Below are positions 14,295 to 23,810 of a DNA stretch of 64,000 nt, piece by piece. Position numbers and translations under genes: made by a program. Under the pieces are notes generated by a model, which made no database searches, was not told where the DNA came from, and saw only the letters and a list, made by a program, of their open reading frames with translations. Positions within the stretch are counted from its first letter, which is position 1. Every line of letters begins with the position of its first letter. The DNA is from Stutzerimonas stutzeri KOS6 (lineage in GTDB: Bacteria > Pseudomonadota > Gammaproteobacteria > Pseudomonadales > Pseudomonadaceae), in assembly GCF_000307775.2 (NCBI RefSeq), contig NZ_KK020679.1, positions 1 to 64,000 of the forward strand, read 5' to 3'.

Positions 14295-15920
14295 TCAGCG
14301 TGGATAGAGCGGTGGCAGGGCGCTCTGGTCCTGTTCCACGTCCGGCCTGGCCACCGCCGGCAGTGTCTGGATCGCTTGCCACAAGGCGTCGCCTTGCCAG
14401 TGCTGGCCGGCCTCGCTGTACAGCGCACCATTCAGGCCATCCAGGGCATCGGACAGCGGCACGAAGCGGGCGGCCATGTCGGCCAGTGTTTCCGGCTGCT
14501 GCCTGGCCCAGGCATCCAGCGCCTGGCGGGTGGCCTGGGAGTCGTTGGCCTGGCAGGCGCGGCGCAGATCGTCGAGCAGGCTGCGCGGGGTAGGCCCGGG
14601 CTGCAGGGTGCGCTGTATCGCCGGCTGGCGCCGCGCATGCCACCAGAGCCCGAAGCCGGCCAGGGTACTCAGTGCCAGCAATGCCGTGCTCAGCTGCCAC
14701 GGCCACAGCAGTACCGGCGGAGCCATCGGCGCGGCTGAAGCCTGCTCGACGGCGGGCGGCAGGAGGTTGGGATTGTCGGCAACCTCGAGGGTGCGCGCAG
14801 CCAGCGTGGTGCGCTCGAGCCGATCCTCGACGGTGTTCCACCAGATCACTTCCAGCGGCTCCACCTGCAGCGCTCCACTGCGTGTCGGGATCAGCGCTTC
14901 GCGTTGCTCTCGGCTGCCCACCAGGCCGGACGCGTTCACCTCGTCGGCCAGGCTGGGCTGATCGGGGTAGCGCCGCAGATCCGTTCCTTGGGGCATACCG
15001 ATCGCCGGCAGTTGAGTGCTGGTCAGTCCCTCGGCCTTGAGCAGCAGGCTGCGGGTCAGCGATTCGCCGACTTGCGCCTTCTCCGGCTCCGGACTCCAGG
15101 CTTCGATCAGCGTCAGGCTGCGTGCCGGCAGCCAGGGCGCGTCGGCCGGGTAGTCGGCCGGTTTGCTCTTGACCGTCAACGGGATGCTCGGCGAGCGGAC
15201 CTGAGTAGAACGGCCCGAGCGCGAGCCGAACAGCGAATTGCTATCGCTGGCTACGGTGGTGGCACTGAAGAGCTGGGCCGGAATGGTCAGTTCACCGGAT
15301 TTCTGCGGAAACAGCGCGTAGCGCACCTCGATGACGCCGTGGCGGATGCCGTTGATGGTCTTTTCGTAGGTGCGCGGCTCACCGAGCCGCTCTACCAATG
15401 CATCGGGCATCTGCAATGGCGACAGCGTGCTGTCGTCATACAGCGAGACCGAGTGATAAATGCGCAGGGTGAGGATCACCTGGGCCTGCACGTAGACGCT
15501 TTCCTGATCGACACTGGCGTCGATGAAGATCGGAGCCAACTGATCGCTTTCGGTATCTTTCAGCGACTCCTGAACCAGCAGGGTGATCGGCTCGCTGCTC
15601 CACTCACCCAACTGCAGTGGCGGAATGATCACGTAGCCGGTTTGCCGCGGACGCAGGGTGATCAACCAGCGAGTGGTCGCCCGCGCTTCGCCGTTGCTGT
15701 TGGAAAGCCGGTTGACCTGGCGGGTGTCGAACACTTCGAACAACTGGTCCAGCGGCTGCAGATCGGGCTTGCCGAATGCCGCATCGCCCTGGGTCTCCAG
15801 ACTCAGCTCGAGGGTTTCGTCGATGCTCAGTTGGGTACGATCGACGCGAGCGAACAGACCCGCGGCGCTGGCCTGAGTGGCCAGCACGGCAAGTAAGAGA
15901 AAAGCCATCAGGCGCATCAT
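14295..15920 (-). CDS. batD: BatD-like membrane protein (aerotolerance operon)
   Basis: A 541-residue BatD/oxygen-tolerance family protein, mostly outside the cytoplasm. It has a signal peptide (MMRLMAFLLLAVLATQASA), a long beta-rich region with several immunoglobulin-like repeats, and one membrane helix (WQLSTALLALSTLAGFGLWW) before a cytoplasmic tail of about 110 residues. Start at 15920, four bases after the preceding stop. It is the last gene of the moxR operon. Its molecular role is unknown; in Bacteroides the bat genes aid survival in oxygen. Confidence 0.88.
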   Translation of the reverse strand: MMRLMAFLLLAVLATQASAAGLFARVDRTQLSIDETLELSLETQGDAAFGKPDLQPLDQLFEVFDTRQVNRLSNSNGEARATTRWLITLRPRQTGYVIIPPLQLGEWSSEPITLLVQESLKDTESDQLAPIFIDASVDQESVYVQAQVILTLRIYHSVSLYDDSTLSPLQMPDALVERLGEPRTYEKTINGIRHGVIEVRYALFPQKSGELTIPAQLFSATTVASDSNSLFGSRSGRSTQVRSPSIPLTVKSKPADYPADAPWLPARSLTLIEAWSPEPEKAQVGESLTRSLLLKAEGLTSTQLPAIGMPQGTDLRRYPDQPSLADEVNASGLVGSREQREALIPTRSGALQVEPLEVIWWNTVEDRLERTTLAARTLEVADNPNLLPPAVEQASAAPMAPPVLLWPWQLSTALLALSTLAGFGLWWHARRQPAIQRTLQPGPTPRSLLDDLRRACQANDSQATRQALDAWARQQPETLADMAARFVPLSDALDGLNGALYSEAGQHWQGDALWQAIQTLPAVARPDVEQDQSALPPLYPR

Positions 15921-15924
15921 TGCT

Positions 15925-17625
15925 TCATTCCTGGCGCTTGCGTTGTTCATAGAGAAATTTGCGTCGCAGCAACTCGCCGGGATCGTCGGGAACCTGCCGT
16001 AGCCACTGGTCCATCGCCTGCTGTCGTTCCTGTTCGGGAAGGGCATCATGCTCCGCTTGGGACGAGCTGGCTTCGGTTTCCGCAGCTTCCCGTGCTTCGC
16101 TTGCAGCGGGCTGCAAGGCGCCGCCGGACTCGCTGGCCGCATCGCTCTGGGCCGCTTCAGCCGCTGGCGAAGGGGGCGAGCCCGGCTGCTGCGATTGCGC
16201 TGGCTGCGGTTCGGGCTCGGCGGTTTGCGCGTCCTGCTGCTCCTGCGCTGGCTCGGGTTGTTTTTCGCGCTGACGCAGCAACGTTTCGATCAGCGTCCGG
16301 TTGTGCAGTGCTTGCTGCAGGTCGGGTTGCAGTTCCAGCGCTTGATCGTAGGCTTCGATGGCTGCTTCGAAGGCTTCAGTGCGGGCCAGCGCATTGCCGC
16401 GGTTGTAATGGTCGGCGGCAGTTGTGCCCTGGCCGAACAATTCGGCGGCGCCGGTGTAGTCGCCGGCCCGATAGCGGGCCACGGCCTGCCAGCGGCGATC
16501 GACAAAGCGCTCGGCGGCCTGTGCCGGCTGTTCCGCTTCGAGCAGGCGCTGACCCTGCTGGTCGCGGCGCAACCACAGGTCCTCGAGCTCGAAGGCGCTG
16601 GCCGGTTGCGGCTGCAGCAGTAGCAGTGGCAGGCAGAACAACCAGCCGCGCCGACCGGCGAGAGCGGCTAGCAGGAGCAGTGGCAGCAGTAACCAATACC
16701 CCTGGTCCAGCCAGGCCTCGAGGCGGGTGACATCGTCGTCTTGCTGCAGCGAGCCGCTGGCGTCGAGCAGGCCGAGTGTGCTGAGGTCACTGTCGCCGAT
16801 CCGCGCCTGCTGGTAGCGACCGCCCAGCGAACTGGCGAAACGCTGCAGACCGGCGCTGTCCAGACGCGGAATCAGGATCGCGCCTTGCGCGTCCTTGAGG
16901 AAGCTGCCGTTGTCGCCGGCGATTGGCGCACCCTGCTCGGTGCCGACTCCGAGGATCAGCAGGCGGTCGCCCTGGTCGCCCAGCAGCTTGTTGATGGCGC
17001 TGCGCTCCTGCTCGTCCAGGCTACTGCCAATCAGCAGGAGACGGCCACGGCCCAGGCCGGCCTGCTCGAGCAGGGCGAGTCCCGTTTCGACGGCCAAGTC
17101 GGCGCGCTGGCCCGGCTCCGGCATCAGCGCGGGGTGCAAGGCATCGAGCAGGTTGCGCGTGGTGGCCAGGTCGTCCGATAGCGGGACCAGGGTGTGGGCA
17201 CTGCCGGCGAAGACCACGACGGCGGTCTGGACGTCCTGGCGACGCTCGAGCAGGTCGAGCAGTTCGCGCTTGGCCTGCTCGAGGCGTGTCGGCGCCGCGT
17301 CGCTGGCGAGCATCGACGGTGTCAGTTCCAGCAACACCACCAGTGGATCGCTGCGTTTGCTGCTGGGCTGCTCGTACCGCTGCCAGCTGGGACCGAGCAG
17401 CGCGGCTACCGCCAGTAGCCAGGCCAGGCCGAGCGTGATCCAGGGCAGACGACTGTGGCGCAGCCGACCGCGAGTCAGCAGGGCCGCATGAAAGGCTTCT
17501 GGCAGCAGGCGTTGCCAGTGCCCGGCCTGCAGCTGTCGATGCCATAGCCGCCAGAGTAGCCAGGCCAGCAGCGGCAGGATGAGCAGCCAGTATGGCCGCA
17601 GCAGGTGGGGCAGCAGAGCGCTCAT
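15925..17625 (-). CDS. batB: BatB-BatC type fusion: vWA membrane protein with TPR repeats
   Basis: A 566-residue protein combining the features of BatB and BatC. Two N-terminal membrane helices (YWLLILPLLAWLLW and ITLGLAWLLAVAALLG) precede a von Willebrand factor A domain, then another helix (LLLPLLLLAALAGRRGWLF) and a TPR unit (YNRGNALARTEAFEAAIEAY). The tail is rich in Gln, Glu, Pro and Ala. The metal-site motif DxSxS of vWA domains is altered here (LLELTPSMLAS), so metal binding may be weaker than in BatA. Start at 17625 overlaps the batA stop as ATGA. Probable role is scaffolding a MoxR-dependent membrane complex. Confidence 0.88.
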   Translation of the reverse strand: MSALLPHLLRPYWLLILPLLAWLLWRLWHRQLQAGHWQRLLPEAFHAALLTRGRLRHSRLPWITLGLAWLLAVAALLGPSWQRYEQPSSKRSDPLVVLLELTPSMLASDAAPTRLEQAKRELLDLLERRQDVQTAVVVFAGSAHTLVPLSDDLATTRNLLDALHPALMPEPGQRADLAVETGLALLEQAGLGRGRLLLIGSSLDEQERSAINKLLGDQGDRLLILGVGTEQGAPIAGDNGSFLKDAQGAILIPRLDSAGLQRFASSLGGRYQQARIGDSDLSTLGLLDASGSLQQDDDVTRLEAWLDQGYWLLLPLLLLAALAGRRGWLFCLPLLLLQPQPASAFELEDLWLRRDQQGQRLLEAEQPAQAAERFVDRRWQAVARYRAGDYTGAAELFGQGTTAADHYNRGNALARTEAFEAAIEAYDQALELQPDLQQALHNRTLIETLLRQREKQPEPAQEQQDAQTAEPEPQPAQSQQPGSPPSPAAEAAQSDAASESGGALQPAASEAREAAETEASSSQAEHDALPEQERQQAMDQWLRQVPDDPGELLRRKFLYEQRKRQE

Positions 17626-18641
17626 CGACGTGGCTCCCGGCGCCGCGTCAGGCGTTGCAGCTGCGGGTGCCACAGGCTGCTGGCAACAATCAGCAGGCTG
17701 ATCGACAGCGCCGCGAACAGCGGCCAGACGTAGAGCGGTTCGGCCACGCGCGCCTGGGTCGGCTGTTGGGCAGCGGGCTCGAGGCGATCCAGCGTGTCGC
17801 CGATGGCCTTCAGCTCGGCACTCGAGGTCGCGCGGAAATACTGGCCCCCGGTCTGCTCGGCAATGGCGCGCAGGGTGGGCTCGTCCAGATCGAGGCCGGG
17901 ATTGAAGCCGAAGCGGCTGAGTACGCCGCCTTCCTCCGGCACTGCACCGATGCCGATGGTATGGATTCGCACGTTTTCCTCCGACGCCAGCGTTGCTGCC
18001 AGGAGGGGCTCGATCTCGCCGCCGTTATTGGCGCCATCAGTGATCAGCACCAGCACCCGGCTGCTTGCCGGACGTTCTCTCAGACGTTTCACTGCGAGGC
18101 CAATGGCGTCGCCGATGGCGGTGTTGCTGCCGGCGATACCGACCCTGGCTTCGTCCAGCCAGACGCGAACGGTGTGGCGGTCGAAGGTCAGCGGGGACTG
18201 CAGATAGGCCTTGCTGCCGAACAGGATCAGTCCGACACGGTCACCACGGCGCTGCTCGACGAAATCACCCAGCAACACCTTGACCAGCTCGAGCCGCGTG
18301 AGCTCTTCGTCCTGCCATTGCATGTCCGGGTAATCCATCGATCCGGAGACATCGACGGCCAACAGCAGATCACGACCGCTGGTGGGCAGAGGCAGGGGAT
18401 CACCGAGCCACTGCGGGCGAGCCGCGGCGAACAGCAGCAACAGCCATACGCTCAGGTAGGGCAGTTGCTGGCGCCAGGCAGGCAGGGCGACGCGGGCACG
18501 CCGTCCGGCGAGCTGCTGCAGTTCGTCGAGAAAACTGATCTTCAAGGCTGCCTCGCCGTTGTCCGCCGGTGGCAGCAGCGCGCGCAGCAGCCAGGGCAGC
18601 GGCGCCAGCAGGAAAATCCACGGCCAGGCCAGCTCAAACAT
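17622..18641 (-). CDS. batA: BatA-like von Willebrand factor A membrane protein
   Basis: A 339-residue inner-membrane protein. An N-terminal membrane helix (WIFLLAPLPWLLRALL) and a second one (PYLSVWLLLLFAAARPQW) precede a vWA domain with an intact metal site (LAVDVSGSMDYPD, then ITDGANNGG). A last helix lies near the C-terminus (WPLFAALSISLLIVASSLW). Start at 18641 (MFELAWPWIF) overlaps the end of the upstream gene by eight bases, typical of translational coupling. Works with the MoxR ATPase and DUF58 protein encoded in the same operon. Confidence 0.92.
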   Translation of the reverse strand: MFELAWPWIFLLAPLPWLLRALLPPADNGEAALKISFLDELQQLAGRRARVALPAWRQQLPYLSVWLLLLFAAARPQWLGDPLPLPTSGRDLLLAVDVSGSMDYPDMQWQDEELTRLELVKVLLGDFVEQRRGDRVGLILFGSKAYLQSPLTFDRHTVRVWLDEARVGIAGSNTAIGDAIGLAVKRLRERPASSRVLVLITDGANNGGEIEPLLAATLASEENVRIHTIGIGAVPEEGGVLSRFGFNPGLDLDEPTLRAIAEQTGGQYFRATSSAELKAIGDTLDRLEPAAQQPTQARVAEPLYVWPLFAALSISLLIVASSLWHPQLQRLTRRREPRR

Positions 18642-19128
18642 GTTTGCGAATCCAGATGTCGACAGCCTGCTCAAGGCCATCGATGGCCTTGTCATCGAGG
18701 CGACATTCGGCGCGATAGGTGCCTTCGACGAGCACCATCCAGCGTGTCAGGCCGGCGGCCGGGCAGCGGTTGTCGAGGAAGGCCAGCCAGGCGCGTCCGC
18801 TGAGGGTGTGCGGATGGTCGTCGGGGTAGCGAATGCGGCAGAGCCGCTTGAGCAAGGCATTGAGCTGCTGCAGCCATTGGCTGGCCGGCTGGCCGCCATA
18901 GGGCTTGCTCAGGCGTGACAGCTCGATCAGTGCTTCGCGCCGCTGCGGTTCCAGCTCAGGTTCGGGTGAGGTTCGAAGCCTGGGTTTGTGTAACCGATGC
19001 CGAGTCCGCCAAAGCGCTGCCAGGCAGAGCATCGACAGCAGGCCAAGCAACCACCAACCAGGCGCCGGAGGCCACCAGGCGATCGGCTCGGGTTGGATCA
19101 GCGGCGCCAGTTGATCGAGCGGATTCAT
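18634..19128 (-). CDS. DUF4381 small membrane protein of the moxR/bat operon
   Basis: A 164-residue protein with one membrane helix near residues 24-42 (GWWLLGLLSMLCLAALW) and a soluble C-terminal part. It fits the DUF4381 family, found between DUF58 and BatA genes in many gammaproteobacteria. Start and stop both overlap neighbouring genes (four bases with DUF58, eight with batA). Function unknown beyond its fixed place in this operon. Confidence 0.85.
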   Translation of the reverse strand: MNPLDQLAPLIQPEPIAWWPPAPGWWLLGLLSMLCLAALWRTRHRLHKPRLRTSPEPELEPQRREALIELSRLSKPYGGQPASQWLQQLNALLKRLCRIRYPDDHPHTLSGRAWLAFLDNRCPAAGLTRWMVLVEGTYRAECRLDDKAIDGLEQAVDIWIRKHV

Positions 19129-20087
19129 AAGCGGATGCTCGGATGCCGGACACTCAGGTGTTCGCGCAGTTGCTCGACCAGATCACGCTGCGTATCGAGC
19201 GGCATCAAGGGTACGCGCAGGCGATCGGCCAGTCGTTGCCAGCGTGCGCTGCGGGCTTCGCCGAGTTCACGATAGCGCTGACGCAGGCCGGCATCGTGAG
19301 TATCCAGTTCCAGGTGCTTGTCGTGTTCGCTGAAGCGCAGCAGACCGGCGGCCGGCAAGGCGTGATCGAGCGGATCGAACAGCGGCAGGAGCAACAGGTC
19401 GACATGCCGAGCAAGCAGGCTGAGCTGCTGTTCGGCGGCGTCGGTCAGGGTCCGTTCGTCGCAGAGAATCACCGACAGGCTGCCGGGCCGCAGCACTTCC
19501 CGCACGCGCCGCAGCGCCAGGCTGAAGGCTTCGGGATCGAGCGAGCCGTCTGGCTGCAACTGGCGGTTGGCTCGGGTCACGCGGTCAAGCAGTTGCAGCA
19601 GGCTCTGTTTGCTGCGGCGTGGCTTGATCTCCTGCTGCTCGGCACCGAACACCAACCCGCCGACGCGATCGTTGTGGCTCAGCGCCGCCCAGCCGATCAG
19701 GCTCGCTGCCTGGGCGGCCAGCACCGACTTGAACGTTCGACCACTGCCGAAGAACAGGCGCGGGCTCTGCTCGACGACGATGTAGATCGGGCGCTCACGT
19801 TCCTCGTGAAAGAGTTTGGTGTGCGGCTCCTGGGTGCGCGCAGTGACTCGCCAGTCGATGGTGCGCACGTCGTCGCCCGCCTGGTAGATGCGGACCTGAT
19901 CGAAGTCCACGCCTCGGCCACGCAGTCTGGAGTGATGCAGGCCGACCAGCGGACTGCGTCGGTTCGGCGTCGAGAACAGCGGGACTTCACGGACCCGATG
20001 GCGGATGTCGATGAGCTCGGCCAGGGTCACGCGTATGCCGCCGTCCGGCTGGCTCGGCTGCCCGCTGTCGCAAGCCTGCGGTTGCAT
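19125..20087 (-). CDS. DUF58 domain protein of the moxR operon
   Basis: A 320-residue DUF58 protein, cytoplasmic by appearance. The family core is seen in YQAGDDVRTIDWRVTARTQE and LFHEERERPIYIVVEQS, followed by a vWA-like fold (SVILCDERTLTD). MoxR ATPases are thought to act on DUF58/vWA partners in maturing membrane or periplasmic complexes. The start at 20087 shares one base with the moxR stop (TGATG), which decides it against a longer frame lying inside moxR. Confidence 0.92.
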   Translation of the reverse strand: MQPQACDSGQPSQPDGGIRVTLAELIDIRHRVREVPLFSTPNRRSPLVGLHHSRLRGRGVDFDQVRIYQAGDDVRTIDWRVTARTQEPHTKLFHEERERPIYIVVEQSPRLFFGSGRTFKSVLAAQAASLIGWAALSHNDRVGGLVFGAEQQEIKPRRSKQSLLQLLDRVTRANRQLQPDGSLDPEAFSLALRRVREVLRPGSLSVILCDERTLTDAAEQQLSLLARHVDLLLLPLFDPLDHALPAAGLLRFSEHDKHLELDTHDAGLRQRYRELGEARSARWQRLADRLRVPLMPLDTQRDLVEQLREHLSVRHPSIRL

Positions 20088-21046
20088 CAGGCCACCGCGA
20101 CCACGTCGAGAATGCGCTGGATCACGCGGTCCTGGTCGATGCCGGCTGCTTCTGCTTCGAAGGACAGAATGATCCGATGGCGCAGTACGTCGAAGAGCAT
20201 CGCCTGGATATCCTCGGGGCTGACGAAGTCGCGCCCGGCCAGCCAGGCGTGGGCGCGTGCGCAGCGGTCCAGCGCGATGGAGCCGCGAGGACTGGAACCA
20301 TAGGCGATCCATTCCGCCAGCTCGGTATCGAACTTGCCGGGCGTGCGGGTGGCCATGACCAGCTGCACCAGGTATTCCTCCACCGCATCGGCCATGTACA
20401 GGCCGAGAATTTCCTTGCGTGCGGCGAAGATCGCCTGCTGGCTGACCCGGTGCTCAGGCACCGCCTCGCCATTGATCGCTTCGCCACGCGCCTGCTGCAG
20501 AATGCGCCGTTCCACCGAGGCGTCGGGAAAGCCGATTTTCACATGCAGCAGGAAGCGATCGAGCTGCGCTTCGGGCAATGGATAGGTGCCTTCCTGTTCG
20601 ATCGGGTTCTGCGTGGCCATGACCAGAAACAGCGGTGGCAGGTCGTAAGTGCTACGGCCTACGCTGACCTGGCGCTCGGCCATGGCCTCGAGCAGGGCCG
20701 ACTGCACCTTGGCCGGGGCGCGGTTGATTTCGTCGGCCAGCACCAGATTGTGGAAGATCGGCCCCTGCTGAAAGACGAAGCTGCCGGTTTCCGGTCGGTA
20801 GATCTCGGTGCCGGTGATGTCGGCAGGCAACAGGTCGGGGGTGAACTGGATGCGATGGAATTCGGCTTCCAGGCCTTCGGCGAGCTCCTTGATCGCGCGG
20901 GTCTTGGCCAGGCCCGGTGCCCCTTCGACGAGCATGTGTCCGTCGGCGAGCAGGGCGACCAGCAGACGCTCGATGAGCCGCTCCTGGCCCAGGATCTGGC
21001 TGGAAAGGAACTGTCGCAGCGCAGTAATCGATTCTCGGTGATCCAT
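20087..21046 (-). CDS. MoxR-family AAA+ ATPase
   Basis: A 319-residue AAA+ ATPase heading the bat operon. Walker A is GAPGLAKT, Walker B is LVLADEINRAPAKVQSALLE, sensor 1 lies in LVMATQNPIEQEGTYPLPEAQ, and a C-terminal lid carries GSSPRGSIALDRCARAHAW. MoxR proteins act as chaperone-like ATPases for partner proteins with vWA domains, which are encoded immediately downstream. AGAAGAGC lies before the ATG. The upstream spacer (21047-21197) presumably holds the operon promoter, but none was recognised. Confidence 0.95.
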   Translation of the reverse strand: MDHRESITALRQFLSSQILGQERLIERLLVALLADGHMLVEGAPGLAKTRAIKELAEGLEAEFHRIQFTPDLLPADITGTEIYRPETGSFVFQQGPIFHNLVLADEINRAPAKVQSALLEAMAERQVSVGRSTYDLPPLFLVMATQNPIEQEGTYPLPEAQLDRFLLHVKIGFPDASVERRILQQARGEAINGEAVPEHRVSQQAIFAARKEILGLYMADAVEEYLVQLVMATRTPGKFDTELAEWIAYGSSPRGSIALDRCARAHAWLAGRDFVSPEDIQAMLFDVLRHRIILSFEAEAAGIDQDRVIQRILDVVAVA

Positions 21047-21197
21047 CGTCGGGCTCTTCTGGCGGATGGGCGGGGCTTTTCACTGCCGCGCGTGCAGACC
21101 GCCGACTTTAATGCATTTGCGGCTTCAGCCGCCATGTGCGGCGCTTGTCATGAGCTGTCTGGCAACAGAAATGAGAGCGAGACATAGCCAGCGCTGA

Positions 21198-21228
21198 AAT
21201 GACCCGCCATGGGCGATGGCGGGTCATT
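21198..21228 (-). terminator. Hairpin downstream of pxpC
   Basis: A 12-bp perfect stem AATGACCCGCCA / TGGCGGGTCATT with a seven-base loop begins nine bases after the pxpC stop. The T-tract is short, so strength is uncertain, but position and stability suit an intrinsic terminator for pxpABC. Confidence 0.65.
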
Positions 21229-21236
21229 CACTGGCG

Positions 21237-22166
21237 TTACTGCCATTGCGCCTGGAGTCGGCGCTGGGCGAGTAGGGCGCTGGCCTGGGTGGTGGGCGCA
21301 AGATGCACCGTCTGCCCCGGCAGGCATTGCGCCAACCGAGCCACTGCTTGCGGTGTCAGCGCACCCAGGCGTGGGTAGCCACCGATGGTCTGCCGGTCGT
21401 TGAGCAGGATGATCGGCTGGCCATCCGGCGGCACCTGTACGGCGCCCAGAGGAATGCCTTCGGAGATCATCGAGCCACGCTGGCATTGCAGCTGTGGACC
21501 ATTGAGGCGAATGCCCATACGGTCGGCACGCTGGTCGATCAGCCATTCGCTGTTGAAGACATCGAACAGACTCTGGCCGCGAAAATCGCCAATCTGCGCT
21601 CCCAGTACCAGTTGCAGTCGGGGCGCAGACTGGTACTCGGGAATGAACTCAGTAGGCATCTGCCGCGTTGCGCTGGCGCTACCGTTCCAGCCCAGCGAGT
21701 CGCTGACAGCGATGGCGCGGCCATCACCCTGCAGGCCGCCAAGACCTTCGCGCAGCATGCTGGCGCAGCTGCCGAGCACCAGCGGCGCCTGGAATCCACC
21801 TGGCGCTGCCAGATAGGCGCGGGCGCCCTGGCGCGGCTGGGCGAAACTCAGGCGCTGGCCCTGGCGTACCTCGAAGCTGCGCCAGGGCGCCAGCGGTTGG
21901 TCGTCCAGCCGCGCGCCGAGGTTGGCACCGGCCAGCGCCAGGGTGGCGTCGCGGCTGCATTCGAACTCGGCATTGCCCAGGGTGATCTCCACCACAGCGG
22001 CAGTCAGCGGGTTGCCCAGCAGCCAGTTGGCCCAGCGATGGGCGATCCAGTCCAGGGCACCGCATTGGGTCACGCCAAGGTGACGCACACCGAAGCGACC
22101 ACCGTCCTGCAACTGAACGAAGGGACTGCTGCGCAACACACGCAAGCCAGCGTCGATAGCGCTCAT
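21237..22166 (-). CDS. pxpC: 5-oxoprolinase subunit C
   Basis: One of three subunits that hydrolyse 5-oxoproline (pyroglutamate) to glutamate with ATP. The 309-residue protein is of the KipA/biotin-dependent carboxyltransferase-like (AHS2) family. Signatures are VQLQDGGRFGVRHLGVTQCG, ALDWIAHRWANWLLGN, and the C-terminal GIPLGAVQVPPDGQPIILL with QTIGGYPRLG. Its start overlaps the pxpB stop as ATGA. Last gene of the operon. Confidence 0.95.
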   Translation of the reverse strand: MSAIDAGLRVLRSSPFVQLQDGGRFGVRHLGVTQCGALDWIAHRWANWLLGNPLTAAVVEITLGNAEFECSRDATLALAGANLGARLDDQPLAPWRSFEVRQGQRLSFAQPRQGARAYLAAPGGFQAPLVLGSCASMLREGLGGLQGDGRAIAVSDSLGWNGSASATRQMPTEFIPEYQSAPRLQLVLGAQIGDFRGQSLFDVFNSEWLIDQRADRMGIRLNGPQLQCQRGSMISEGIPLGAVQVPPDGQPIILLNDRQTIGGYPRLGALTPQAVARLAQCLPGQTVHLAPTTQASALLAQRRLQAQWQ

Positions 22167-22876
22167 TGGTTGGCCTCCAGCGGGCTGTCGTCGCCGCCCA
22201 GACGAATGAATTCGGCGCGCTCGATGGGCACGAAACGCACACGATCACCAGGTTGCAGCAGGCTGTAGCCTTCGATGTCGCTGCCGAACAGGCGGCTCGG
22301 CGTGCGGCCGATCAGGTTCCAGCCACCGGGCGACACCACCGGGTAGGCGGCCGTCTGCCGTTCGGCGATGCCGACGCTGCCGGCGGCGATGCGCTTGCGC
22401 GGCGTGCTCAGGCGCGGCGCGGCGAGGATTTCCTCGACCAGTCCCATGAAGGCGAAGCCGGGCGCGAAACCCAGGGCGAATACCTGATAGGCATGGCCGC
22501 TGTGCCGGGCGATCACGTCGGCCTCACTGAGCCCGCTGCGCCGGGCCAGCAGTTGCAGCTCCGGGCCGACGCTGCGGTCGTACCAGGTGGGCAACTGATG
22601 TTCGCGGCCGCCTTGCAGATCGGCAGGCTGCAAGCCATCGAGTGCTTCGGCGACCTTCGCTCGCGCCTGCTCGCTGTCGAGCTGGCACAGGTCGTAGTGC
22701 AGCAGCAGCGTGGTATAGGAGGGCACCAGGTCGATCAGCGCGCCGCCGAACGCTTCCTGCAGGCGCGTGCGTGCGGCCAGCATCCACGGCATGTTGGCTT
22801 CATCGATAAAGTCGAACAGGCGCAGAATCAGGCTGTCGATGCCGGCGACTTCCAGCCGGGCGTTGGGCACCTTCAT
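22163..22876 (-). CDS. pxpB: 5-oxoprolinase subunit B
   Basis: KipI/AHS1-family subunit of 237 residues. It has [12 protein letters not shown] and the characteristic stretch [20 protein letters not shown] with [10 protein letters not shown], as in all PxpB proteins. The frame is open far upstream inside pxpA, but the ATG at 22876 overlaps the pxpA stop (ATGA) and gives the normal N-terminus [12 protein letters not shown]. Acts in complex with PxpC, activating 5-oxoproline for ring opening by PxpA. Confidence 0.95.
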   Translation of the reverse strand: MKVPNARLEVAGIDSLILRLFDFIDEANMPWMLAARTRLQEAFGGALIDLVPSYTTLLLHYDLCQLDSEQARAKVAEALDGLQPADLQGGREHQLPTWYDRSVGPELQLLARRSGLSEADVIARHSGHAYQVFALGFAPGFAFMGLVEEILAAPRLSTPRKRIAAGSVGIAERQTAAYPVVSPGGWNLIGRTPSRLFGSDIEGYSLLQPGDRVRFVPIERAEFIRLGGDDSPLEANQ

Positions 22877-23625
22877 GCCTGAACCAGGCTGTCGAAGGCC
22901 TGGCGGATGCGCCTGACGGCGGCGACCGAACTGGCGTTGTCGCCATGCACGCACAGCGTCTGCGCGCTCAGGTGCAGTGCGCTGCCGTCGCTGGCCTGCA
23001 GGGCCTCGCCACGTGCCAGGGTGAGCGCCTGCCTGACGATCACCTCGCTGTCGTGATGCACGGCACCCGGCAGGCTGCGGCTGACCAGAAAGCCGGCGGC
23101 GTCGTAGGCGCGGTCGGCGAAAGCCTCGAACCACAGGGTCAGGCCGAATTCGTCGCCCAGCGCCTGGGCGGCACTGTTGTCGCGGGTGCACATCAGCATC
23201 AGCGGCAGCTGGCGGTCGTACTTGGCCACGGCGCTCATCACCGCGCGCAGGGTGGCGGGTTTGCGCATCATGTCCTGATACAGCGCGCCGTGCGGTTTGA
23301 TATAGCTGACGCGCGTGCCCTGGCTGCGGCAGATGCCTTCCAGCGCACCGATCTGGTAGAGCATCAGGTCTTCGACTTCCTGTGGCGTGCAGTCCATCGA
23401 ACGGCGGCCGAAGCCGACCAGGTCCTGATAGGCGGTGTGCGCGCCGATGCGTACGTCGTGGGCCACGGCCAGGGCCACGGTCTTGCGCATCACGCTGGGA
23501 TCCGAGGCGTGGAAACCGCAGGCGATGTTGGCGCAGTCGATGTAAGGCATGACCTCGGTGTCCAGGCCCATGGTCCAGGCGCCGAAGCTTTCGCCGATGT
23601 CGCAATTCAGAAGCAAGCTGTTCAC
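22873..23625 (-). CDS. pxpA: 5-oxoprolinase subunit A (LamB/YcsF family)
   Basis: A 250-residue LamB/YcsF-fold hydrolase subunit. It starts with [16 protein letters not shown] and has [19 protein letters not shown] and [13 protein letters not shown], which contain the conserved acidic and His residues. It begins with GTG at 23625, preceded by AGGATG; no in-frame ATG fits. First gene of pxpABC. The shared promoter motif described at 23713-23749 lies about 90 bases upstream. Confidence 0.95.
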   Translation of the reverse strand: MNSLLLNCDIGESFGAWTMGLDTEVMPYIDCANIACGFHASDPSVMRKTVALAVAHDVRIGAHTAYQDLVGFGRRSMDCTPQEVEDLMLYQIGALEGICRSQGTRVSYIKPHGALYQDMMRKPATLRAVMSAVAKYDRQLPLMLMCTRDNSAAQALGDEFGLTLWFEAFADRAYDAAGFLVSRSLPGAVHHDSEVIVRQALTLARGEALQASDGSALHLSAQTLCVHGDNASSVAAVRRIRQAFDSLVQA

Positions 23626-23712
23626 GTGAGCATCCTAGTCGTGGCTTGTCGGTTCCAGCAGCTCTGAGCTGTTCTGGGAGCTGGCTTCATTTTTCCGACG
23701 CCGTCCAAGGGA

Positions 23713-23749
23713 GTCCAACTAATAAAAACATCCGCCTGAGATAGAAAAA
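23713..23749 (-). promoter_or_regulatory. Regulon motif copy 1, upstream of pxpABC
   Basis: The minus strand carries TTTTTCTATC, then 10 bases, then GTTTTTATTAGTTGGAC. The same two-part pattern occurs before the dctP remnant, the OprD-family porin and dctP. It ends about 88 bases before the pxpA start. It faces copy 2 across a near-symmetric spacer. Confidence 0.6.
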
Positions 23750-23768
23750 GCTGATGGTACCGGACATC

Positions 23769-23810
23769 GATTTTTCTGATCTCCAGACGCGGGTTTTTCC
23801 CGTTGGACAG
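23769..23810 (+). promoter_or_regulatory. Regulon motif copy 2, before the dctP remnant
   Basis: ATTTTTCTGATC is followed by GGGTTTTTCCCGTTGGACAG. The last 21 bases match copy 4 (28773-28793) at 18 positions. It points toward the dctP remnant and, with copy 1, forms a divergent promoter region that probably once served two full operons. Confidence 0.6.
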
